A stretch of DNA of 47,641 nt from Candidatus Flavonifractor merdavium (GTDB lineage: Bacteria > Bacillota > Clostridia > Oscillospirales > Oscillospiraceae): NCBI GenBank assembly GCA_019119335.1, contig DWXF01000020.1, positions 1 through 47,641 on the forward strand, in the 5' to 3' direction. The translations under genes and the position numbers were made by a program. A model generated the notes under the pieces. The model was not told the DNA's origin, searched no databases, and saw nothing but the letters and a program-made list of their open reading frames with translations. Below are positions 40,824 through 47,641 of this stretch, piece after piece; position 1 is the stretch's first letter, and the number at the start of each line of letters is the position of its first letter.

Positions 40824-43136
40824 ATGGGCAACTGGCTGCTGCGACTGCTCTTTGACTGGGTATTCGTCCTGCTCTACCGCCTGTTTCAGAGCTTTCTCAA
40901 CCTGGTGGACTTTATCGAGTCCTTCTTCGATATCTTTGCCGGCACCGCCAAGGTTTTTTACCAGGGGAACGCCGACTTTCTCATCAACATCTTTTTCGGC
41001 CACGACGCGGTGACCAACGCCTTCTGGGCCATGGCCCTCATCGCCATCGTCCTGGCCTTCGGCTTCTGCATCTTTCAGATGGCCCGCAAGGCGGCGGACA
41101 CGGCGGGGGCCGTGCGGCAGTCGGTGGGCCAGATCATGTCCAGCTTCTTCCGCTGTCTGCTGATCATCCTCCTCATCAACGCCATCACGGTGGCCTCCAT
41201 CAACATCACCAACGTGCTGCTGGACCGCATCAACTACGCCCTGGAAAATGCGGCGGTGCTGGACCAGGAGGAGCAGGACAAGACCTTTACCGACCAGGAG
41301 TACGCCACCATGGCCAAAATCCTGGCCACCGTGGCCAACTACTCGGTCAACCCCTCCGCGGACAGCCGCTACAATGTGAACAGCTGCTTCAACGCCATAC
41401 GCCCCGATCTCCTCAGCCTGCATACATCCGGCTTTTTCCAATACGACTACCCTCTGGACGAAAACGGCCATTACACGTGGCAGGGGGCGCTGGCCCTTTT
41501 GGCCTCCTCCGCTGACCTGACGGCCGATCTGAACCTGGACACCTATTACTCCGACGTGACCACCGCCATTCAGACGGTAAGCCGGGAGATCAGCACCTAC
41601 CCCGACTTTGCCCCCGTCCAGTCGGCCCACTTCGCCACCACCGAGGCCATCGACACCGATGTGCTCATCTTCCTCATCGCCGGCATGGAGGCCTCCCAGA
41701 ACGAAATGTACAACACCGGCGACTTCAATGACGCCATCCGCAAGGGGTACATCTCCGGCGAGAAGGATTACAACAACCTGACCCAGGTGCGCAAGGACTT
41801 TGACATCTGGGAGATGGACTATCTGGTGGGGTATATCTCCTGCATCGTGTTCATTATCATCATGGCCATCTGCATCTTCACCTTTATCGTACGCATGTTC
41901 AATCTGCTGCTGCTCTACCTCACCGCCCCCCTCTTTGCCTCCAGCATGCCTCTGGACGACGGCGGCAAGTGGCAGAGCTGGATCCAGGCCTTTGTCATCC
42001 AGCTTTTCTCCGGCTTCGGCATGGTCATCGCCATGCGCCTTTACCTCATCATCATCCCCCTGGTCATCAGCAGCGACCTGGTGTTTTTTGCCGGGGACGG
42101 GGTGGGCACCGCCGTGCTCAACCGTATGGCCCAGCTGCTCATGGTGCTGGGCGGCGCCTGGGCGGTGCTCCAGTCCGGCAGCGTGATCACCGGCATTCTG
42201 GCGGGCAACCCGGGCATGGCCGCCATCCAGCAGGAGGGGCGCATCGGCGGTATGGTCACCGCCTGGGCCATGCGGGCCCCCAGGGCCGCCCTGGGCACGG
42301 CGGGAAGCCTCACCAGGAGCATCGCCCATCTGCCCCAGTCCGCCCGGGACAGCCAGACCACCCATCTCAAGCAGGCCGGGCAGCGGGCCGATCTGGCCAC
42401 CCGAAAGGCCATGGCAAGGCAGGGCAGCGCCGACGCCATGTTCCAGAAGGCGGAAGAGCAGAAGGCCTCCGGCGCCAGCGCCGCCAAGGTCAACCGCACC
42501 ATGCGCAGAGCCCAGCAGCTGCAGAAGACCGCCGACCGGGCCAGCGCGGTGGCCGACCGGAGAAATTTCCAGGCCGGACGCCGTCCCCCCGCCGAGGGCT
42601 ACGGGCGGATCCAGCGGGAGGAGCATACTTCCGCCACATCTGACGCCGCCTCCGGGGGCGCTTCCTCCGCGGTCTCCTCCAAGGCCGTCCCGGAGCACAC
42701 CGCCGCCGCGGAAACGGCTCCGCCCATTCCCTCCCGCTCCCGCAACCCCTACACGCCGGAGATGTATGCCTCCACAGCGTACCAGCCCTCCGGCGGCTCT
42801 TCCGGGGGCGGCTCCGCCGGGGAGGGAGGCTCCTCCGGCCAGCGGAGCTCCGCCTACTATTCCAACCTTGTGGCGGGCAAACGCTGGACGCCTCCTTCTT
42901 TGTCCAGCGCGGACGCACCGTCCGCCTCCCACATTACACCCCAGCCGGTTCCCCCCTCCGAGCAGTACGTGAGCGCCGTCATTTCCACCGCCGACGCCCC
43001 CAGGGCCAGAACTTCCGCCCCTGCGGACAGCGCGGCAGGCGGCGGCTCTCATGCCCGGCCCTCCTCCCCTCCGTCCACGCCCCCCGGCGGCTCCGGCTCC
43101 GGCTCTGCCATCCCCCCCAGACGAAAGAGAGAGTGA
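40824..43136 (+). CDS. VirB6/TrbL-like T4SS channel protein with long disordered tail
   Basis: Polytopic protein, 770 residues. Hydrophobic segments cluster at ~5-30, 65-88, 106-128, 332-375, 385-415 and 430-460. Between the third and fourth is a ~200-residue polar loop, probably outside the cell. The core GRIGGMVTAWAMRAPRAALG follows the last helices. Residues ~460-770 are Ala/Ser/Arg then Ser/Pro/Gly-rich, low in complexity and likely disordered (for example SGGSSGGGSAGEGGSS). VirB6-type proteins build the inner-membrane channel with VirB4 and VirD4. GGAGG lies 8 bases before the ATG, and the gap to the neighbouring genes is under 40 bases. The tail is unusually long for a VirB6 protein. 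Confidence 0.85.
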   Translation: MGNWLLRLLFDWVFVLLYRLFQSFLNLVDFIESFFDIFAGTAKVFYQGNADFLINIFFGHDAVTNAFWAMALIAIVLAFGFCIFQMARKAADTAGAVRQSVGQIMSSFFRCLLIILLINAITVASINITNVLLDRINYALENAAVLDQEEQDKTFTDQEYATMAKILATVANYSVNPSADSRYNVNSCFNAIRPDLLSLHTSGFFQYDYPLDENGHYTWQGALALLASSADLTADLNLDTYYSDVTTAIQTVSREISTYPDFAPVQSAHFATTEAIDTDVLIFLIAGMEASQNEMYNTGDFNDAIRKGYISGEKDYNNLTQVRKDFDIWEMDYLVGYISCIVFIIIMAICIFTFIVRMFNLLLLYLTAPLFASSMPLDDGGKWQSWIQAFVIQLFSGFGMVIAMRLYLIIIPLVISSDLVFFAGDGVGTAVLNRMAQLLMVLGGAWAVLQSGSVITGILAGNPGMAAIQQEGRIGGMVTAWAMRAPRAALGTAGSLTRSIAHLPQSARDSQTTHLKQAGQRADLATRKAMARQGSADAMFQKAEEQKASGASAAKVNRTMRRAQQLQKTADRASAVADRRNFQAGRRPPAEGYGRIQREEHTSATSDAASGGASSAVSSKAVPEHTAAAETAPPIPSRSRNPYTPEMYASTAYQPSGGSSGGGSAGEGGSSGQRSSAYYSNLVAGKRWTPPSLSSADAPSASHITPQPVPPSEQYVSAVISTADAPRARTSAPADSAAGGGSHARPSSPPSTPPGGSGSGSAIPPRRKRE

Positions 43137-43174
43137 CGGCCGGCCTTCCCCATCCCTTGAATTGAGGTGACCCC

Positions 43175-46100
43175 ATGCGTATCATTCCAAAAAAGACCAA
43201 AGTGTCCACGGAATTTTTCCGAGGGGTGTCCCTGTGGGACGTCTTGGTGGGCTTTTTCGGCATCCTGGTGATGTTCCTGGTCTTTCTGTCCTCCCTGCCC
43301 GGAAAACTCTGGATCGAGCTGGTGCTGTTTTTCATCTTCGGCCTGCTGCTGGTGCGCATTGACGAGGCACCCAACTATAAGTTTCTCCTCCAGCTGGTGC
43401 GCCACTTCTCCCACGAGCGGCGGTTCCAGAAGATGGACCACTCCGCTGCTCCCACCGCCCAAACGGAAAAACGCTCCCGGAAGGAGCGAAAGCTGGCCAG
43501 ACAGCAGGCCCATGGAACGCAAAAGGAGAAGAAGGGCGGCCGAAGGAAGGGAAAAAAGAAGGGCGGGCAGCCTGCTCCTCCCCCGGAGACGGAGGACCCC
43601 CAACCCTCCGCCGGTCAGGAGGACTCCGATCAGGAGGACCTGCTGAGCCGTGTGGACGCGGTACTGAAGGAGGAGCGCGGGGGCAAGGAGTCCGGAGAGG
43701 ATCTGGATGACCAGCCCATGACCCGCAAGGACCGCCGTCTGGCCGCCAAAGTCCAAAAGAGGGAGGCCAAACAGAAAAAAAGAGCCAAAAAGGCCGAGGA
43801 TAAGTTTTTAAAGAATAAAAAGATACCCGAAGAGGAGAAGGCCCCCATCCGGGAGCGCCGCAAACGGGAGGCCGAGGAGCGTTACTGTCAGGCCAAGATC
43901 GCCGAACAGAAGAGAAAACGCAAGGACATCCAGAAGATGACCAAGATCTCCGAGATCTACAACAACTGCATCTCCTACGGCGGGGAGTATTTTGGGGCAG
44001 CCATCGAGATCCCGGCGGTGGAGTTCCGCTTTTTCAGCCCCCACCGGCGCACCAATGCCATCGACCGGGCCCTGGGCAGCGTCATCCGCAGCGTGGGCCC
44101 CAAGTACGCCGCCAACCTGGTGAAGATTGAGCGGCCCCTGGTGCTGGACCGCTACATCGACGGAGAGTATGAAAAAATCGAGGCCCTCAAGCGCAGCTAT
44201 CAGCGGGGCGTCTTTTCCGAGGAGGAGCTGAAGGCCCGCATCGAGGTCATCTACGACCGTATCAACGCCCTGGAACGGAAAAACCGGGAGGACAAGGTGC
44301 TCACCCCCCACTTTTACCTGGTGCTCTTCGACAGCGACAAGCGCCAGCTGGAAAACCAGGTTCAGACCGCCCTGGCCTCCCTCCAGCAGGGAGAGATGTC
44401 TCCCCATCGTCTGGACGACAAGGAACTGGCGGTATTCCTGCGGTATCTCAACGGAGTGGACGGGGATGAGCGGGAGATAGAGGAGGTAGATCCCATGGAC
44501 TACCCCCAGTTCATCATGCCCTCGTCTTTGGAAATGAAAATGCGGACGGCCGAGGTGGGGGGGATTGTCACCCACACCTTCCGGGTTCTGAACTACCCCC
44601 TCCAGGTGGACGACGCATGGGGGGCGTCTCTGTTTGACATTCCGGGCACCAAGGTGGTGATGAAGTTCAGCCAGATGGACCGGGACAAATCCATCCGGGC
44701 CATCGACCGCTCCATCAGCGAGCTGAACAGCCAGCTGGACAAAACAGGGGTCTCCAGCCGGGTCATTGAGCTGCAGACCCATATTGAAACCCTGTCCGAG
44801 CTGCTGGTGATGCTCCAGAACAACAATGAGAACCTGATGGCGGTAAACCTGTACATCACCGCCTATGATATCGCGGCCACCCGGGACAACAAGCTGCTGG
44901 TCCCCCAGCCGCCCCCCTCCGTCCTGCCCCGGGTCAGCGGCATGAAAAAGGACATCAAGCGCACCTTCTCCGAGCTGGGCTTCAAGCTCACCGACCTCAC
45001 CGGCCAGCAGTTCGAGGCCTTTGTGGCCACCCAGGTCAACGGCTACGACCCCTTCGCCCAGAAGGCACGGGGCATGCCCAGCAGCACGGTGGCCGGGGTC
45101 TTTCCCTGGATCTACGCCACCCCGGAGGATGAAAACGGCCTGAATCTGGGCTCCAGTGACGGAACGCCCTCCTTCATCGACTTCTTCCGCCGGGACAGCG
45201 AGCGGGTGAACAGCAATATGGTCATCGTGGGCAAGTCGGGCGGCGGCAAGTCCTACGCCACCAAGAGCATCCTCACCAATCTGGCCGCCGACGACACCAA
45301 GATCTTTGTCCTGGACCCGGAAAACGAGTACACCGAGCTGGCGGCCAACCTGAGGGGAAAGTTCATCAACGTGGCCAACTCCTCCCACGGACGGATCAAC
45401 CCCTTCCATATCATCACCTCCCTGGAGGACGACGAGGCCGCCGACGGAGAGGAGACCAGCTCCTACGCCGCCCATCTCCAGTTTCTGGAGGAGTTCTTCC
45501 GCCAGATCCTGCCCGAGATCGACGGGGACGCCATGGAGTACCTGAACAACCTGATCAACCGGGTATACAGCCGCAAGGGCATCGACCAGTACACCAGTCT
45601 CACCTCCCTGCGGCCGGAGGACTATCCCGTCTTTGACGATTTGTACGACTGCATTCTGGAGGAGTTCCAGCACACCAAGAGCGACTACCTGCGCTCCAAC
45701 CTGCGGGTACTCATGAACCATGTGGCCAAGTTCTCCACCGGCGGGCGGAACGCCAATATCTGGAACGGCCCCTCCACCCTGTCCACGGTGGAAAACTTCA
45801 TTGTCTTTAACTTCCAGACCCTGCTGGCCAACCGGAACAACACGGTGGCCAACGCCCAGATGCTGCTGGTGCTGAAGTATCTGGACAATGAAATCATCAA
45901 GAACCGGGAATACAACATGAAGTACGGCGCTGCCCGGAAGATCATCGTGGTCATCGACGAGGCCCATGTGTTCATCGACGCCAAATATCCCCTGGCTCTG
46001 GACTTTATGTTCCAGTTGGCCAAGCGCATCCGGAAATACAACGGCATGCAGATCGTCATTACCCAGAACATCAAGGACTTTGTGGGCAGCGAGGAGCTGG

Positions 46101-47224
46101 CCCGGAAATCCACCGCCATCATCAACGCCTGCCAGTACAGCTTCATCTTCTCTCTGGCCCCCAACGATATGCATGACCTTTGTACCCTTTACGAAAAGGC
46201 CGGCGGCATCAATGAGAGCGAGCAGGAACAGATCATCTCCGCCCCCCGGGGCCAGGCCTTTGTGGTCACCAGCCCTGCCAGCCGCTCCAGCGTTCGAATC
46301 GAGACTCCCAAGCCCATTGAGGAGATGTTCTCCAATCCCATCTACGCCACCCACTACTTCGGCGGCGAGGAGGGCGAGCAGGCCTGGGAGGAGGTCATCG
46401 CTCCCAGCCGGGCCCTGCGGGCGGAGTACGACGCCGCCCAGCCCGCCCCGGAGGAAAATACCGCCCCGGAGGAGGCTCTGCCCGACTTCCGGGACGTGGG
46501 CGTGGATCTGGTGGAACTGGAGGAGGAAGAGGTGCTGCTGATGGATGATACGCCCACTGCCGCAGATTCTCTGCCCAGACATATGAAGGCCCAGGCGGAG
46601 GAGGACTTCCTCATGGAAGATGCTCCCAGCCCCGCTCCGTCCGGAGGCGGCCTCTTCTCTCCCCAGGCTTTGCAGCAGTATGGCTTTGAAGCCCTGGTGG
46701 GCGAGATCCGCCGGGCAGTGCGCCAGGAGGTGGAAAGCGAGCTGGGCATGGCCCGCCGGGACACGGAGACCGCCGCCCCCTCCCCCGTCTCCGCTCCGCC
46801 CGCTTCTGGAACGGAGGATTGGGTTTCCCCCGTTCCCGCAGATTCCCAGGAGGAGGATTGGTTCGCCGCTCCCCCACCCCAAGAAAGCCCATTCCCGGAA
46901 GAAGACTGGTTTGCTCCCGTCCCGGCCTCCAGCGGTCCCGGAGGGGAAGACTGGTTCGCCCCTGCTCAGGAACCCCCTCCGGAGGAGGACTGGGCCGCTC
47001 CGCACGCCGACGGTTCGGGCGGCGACCTGGACACCCTGTTCGACCGTCTGTTTGCCGCCAACCAGGCCGACGGCGGCGAGGAGGATGCGCAGCCCGACCT
47101 GGCCTCCGCTCCCAGCGAGGAACAGACGCCGGCCAAGGACCTTCCGGATGAAGAAACGCCTCTCCAGGAACTGCCTCTGGTCTACGAGGTCACTTTGGAG
47201 CAGCTGATGGCCATGACCGGCTGA
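43175..47224 (+). CDS. PrgI-VirB4 fusion ATPase with acidic DW-repeat tail
   Basis: T4SS motor ATPase of 1349 residues, roughly double a plain VirB4. The N-terminal ~75 residues resemble PrgI (SLWDVLVGFFGILVMFLVFL and a second helix), so the ATPase is membrane-tethered. Residues ~80-245 form a Lys/Arg-rich, likely coiled or disordered linker. The VirB4 N-domain and ATPase follow: Walker A GKSGGGKS at about 686-693, FVLDPENEY, Walker B VVIDEAHVF at about 923-931, and the late ITQNIKDFVGS. The last ~260 residues are acidic and proline-rich with five spaced (E/D)DW motifs at ~1213-1272 (EDWVSP, EDWFAA, EDWFAP twice, EDWAAP). GAGGTGACCCC precedes the ATG. It is the last gene of the VirD4 operon. 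The tail could dock a partner or substrate. Confidence 0.92.
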   Translation: MRIIPKKTKVSTEFFRGVSLWDVLVGFFGILVMFLVFLSSLPGKLWIELVLFFIFGLLLVRIDEAPNYKFLLQLVRHFSHERRFQKMDHSAAPTAQTEKRSRKERKLARQQAHGTQKEKKGGRRKGKKKGGQPAPPPETEDPQPSAGQEDSDQEDLLSRVDAVLKEERGGKESGEDLDDQPMTRKDRRLAAKVQKREAKQKKRAKKAEDKFLKNKKIPEEEKAPIRERRKREAEERYCQAKIAEQKRKRKDIQKMTKISEIYNNCISYGGEYFGAAIEIPAVEFRFFSPHRRTNAIDRALGSVIRSVGPKYAANLVKIERPLVLDRYIDGEYEKIEALKRSYQRGVFSEEELKARIEVIYDRINALERKNREDKVLTPHFYLVLFDSDKRQLENQVQTALASLQQGEMSPHRLDDKELAVFLRYLNGVDGDEREIEEVDPMDYPQFIMPSSLEMKMRTAEVGGIVTHTFRVLNYPLQVDDAWGASLFDIPGTKVVMKFSQMDRDKSIRAIDRSISELNSQLDKTGVSSRVIELQTHIETLSELLVMLQNNNENLMAVNLYITAYDIAATRDNKLLVPQPPPSVLPRVSGMKKDIKRTFSELGFKLTDLTGQQFEAFVATQVNGYDPFAQKARGMPSSTVAGVFPWIYATPEDENGLNLGSSDGTPSFIDFFRRDSERVNSNMVIVGKSGGGKSYATKSILTNLAADDTKIFVLDPENEYTELAANLRGKFINVANSSHGRINPFHIITSLEDDEAADGEETSSYAAHLQFLEEFFRQILPEIDGDAMEYLNNLINRVYSRKGIDQYTSLTSLRPEDYPVFDDLYDCILEEFQHTKSDYLRSNLRVLMNHVAKFSTGGRNANIWNGPSTLSTVENFIVFNFQTLLANRNNTVANAQMLLVLKYLDNEIIKNREYNMKYGAARKIIVVIDEAHVFIDAKYPLALDFMFQLAKRIRKYNGMQIVITQNIKDFVGSEELARKSTAIINACQYSFIFSLAPNDMHDLCTLYEKAGGINESEQEQIISAPRGQAFVVTSPASRSSVRIETPKPIEEMFSNPIYATHYFGGEEGEQAWEEVIAPSRALRAEYDAAQPAPEENTAPEEALPDFRDVGVDLVELEEEEVLLMDDTPTAADSLPRHMKAQAEEDFLMEDAPSPAPSGGGLFSPQALQQYGFEALVGEIRRAVRQEVESELGMARRDTETAAPSPVSAPPASGTEDWVSPVPADSQEEDWFAAPPPQESPFPEEDWFAPVPASSGPGGEDWFAPAQEPPPEEDWAAPHADGSGGDLDTLFDRLFAANQADGGEEDAQPDLASAPSEEQTPAKDLPDEETPLQELPLVYEVTLEQLMAMTG

Positions 47225-47535
47225 GCCCGGCCTGAGCCGTGCGCCCCACAGCGGTACAATTTCTCACAGACCCGGCAGAGTCCAATTTCTTCCCCCAAAG
47301 CAGAATCCGCTGGAATCACACGATTCCAGCGGATTATTTCTGCTGCTTGCACTTTGGGGACAGTCTGATTTTGCTGCCGGCCCGGCAATATTTACTCCGG
47401 GTAAAAAGGCTATTTCCTTCAAAAAAGAACGATACCATGGACGACAAACAAATTTTACACGGCGAGACTTAGATTTTGCATTGGCTGTGGAACGTCTGCA
47501 GTTCCAGCTATATAATACTCCATGACACCATGCAC
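47225..47535. other. gene-free gap after the T4SS operon
   Basis: No credible gene here. Short frames fail for lack of ribosome sites. The notable element is the palindrome at 47304-47335. Between it and the minus-strand stop at 47536 the sequence is AT-richer, without an evident promoter. Confidence 0.5.
47304..47335. repeat. palindromic repeat, right copy; likely terminator of the T4SS operon
   Basis: Arms AATCCGCTGGAATC and complement with loop ACAC, identical in both arms to 102-133. It lies 80 bases after the PrgI-VirB4 stop and is followed on the plus strand by ATTATTTCTGCTGCTT, a weak T-rich tail, so it could terminate that operon. Identity of the 28 arm bases with the left copy, but not the loop, suggests selection on pairing or a repeat family. 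Confidence 0.75.
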
Positions 47536-47641
47536 TTATTTCAGTTGTGAAAGCAGTTCCAGGATACCTAACGCAGCCGGCTTTACCTTTGGGGTACAGG
47601 AGTGAAACAGTTCCAGCACTTTTTCACATTGATAACGATTT
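47536..47641 (-). CDS. C-terminal fragment of an unidentified protein, cut by window edge
   Basis: A minus-strand frame ends with TAA at 47536-47538 and runs open to the window edge, giving 34 residues: it begins NRYQCEKVLELFHSC and ends ILELLSQLK. The helical, leucine-rich composition looks like a real protein end rather than noise. It could be the tail of a small regulator, but the family cannot be named. It converges with the T4SS operon. Confidence 0.45.
   Translation of the reverse strand, partial: NRYQCEKVLELFHSCTPKVKPAALGILELLSQLK

Noticed and set aside
39822-43052. Antisense frame of 1076 codons over the type I membrane protein and VirB6 genes
   Set aside because: Composition (Gly/Ala/His/Asp/Val-rich) and lack of a start signal mark it as a shadow of the plus-strand genes.
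43808-47005. Antisense frame of 1065 codons over the PrgI-VirB4 gene
   Set aside because: No ribosome site, no motif and a strong sense-strand VirB4 make it a shadow.
25017-47224. The T4SS locus as a complete integrative conjugative element
   Set aside because: No relaxase, integrase, replication gene, oriT-like stretch or att repeat was found in the window; only parts of a T4SS are present.

Overview
The window looks like the chromosome of a high-GC Gram-positive gut Clostridium, probably of the Oscillospiraceae (Flavonifractor/Lawsonibacter type). This is an inference from G+C-rich third codon positions, strong AGGAGG ribosome sites, LIV-type transport with sugar-acid catabolism, and Firmicutes-style type IV secretion (T4SS) genes. 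No rRNA, tRNA, CRISPR array, transposase, integrase or relaxase was seen.

Region A (about 0.3-13.1 kb, minus strand) is a tightly packed 12-gene operon read from a promoter near 13,120-13,147: substrate-binding lipoprotein, LivH, LivM, LivG, LivF, a NagB-like deaminase/isomerase, a creatininase-family amidohydrolase, a Gfo/Idh/MocA oxidoreductase, a DHODH (PreA-like) protein fused to iron-sulfur and flavin domains, an Ldh2-family dehydrogenase, KDG kinase and a KDPG aldolase-VOC fusion. Many junctions overlap by a few bases. The logic is import, ring or amide opening and redox steps, then 2-keto-3-deoxygluconate to pyruvate and glyceraldehyde 3-phosphate. The imported compound is not evident. 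A divergent short Gfo/Idh gene, a LacI regulator, an NAD-epimerase homologue and a mannonate-oxidoreductase-like SDR (13.2-17.2 kb) extend the sugar-acid theme. A perfect 20-bp LacI-type palindrome lies in the divergent promoter at 13.18 kb.

Region B (17.8-23.1 kb, plus strand) holds an NhaC-family antiporter, an M20 peptidase, a YtcJ-like amidohydrolase and a BTAD (SARP-like) regulator in one direction, ended by a clear terminator. It may be a small amide or peptide utilisation unit with its own regulator.

Region C (23.4-47.2 kb) is the most interesting part. A membrane-bound SpoIIE-type phosphatase, a T4SS pilin-like protein, a STAS anti-anti-sigma protein and a degenerate RsbW-like protein sit beside two paralogous proteins of about 780 residues of unknown family, a LytTR regulator and a 1766-residue secreted protein, mostly on the minus strand. 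Divergent from the giant gene is a plus-strand operon of VirD4 coupling ATPase, a type I membrane protein, a VirB6-like channel protein and a PrgI-VirB4 fusion ATPase with a DW-repeat tail. With no relaxase or transfer functions in view, this resembles a dedicated, possibly protein-exporting T4SS with partner-switching control rather than a complete conjugative element.

Two copies of the same palindrome (102-133 and 47,304-47,335) lie near the two ends of the window. The right edge cuts into a minus-strand gene.
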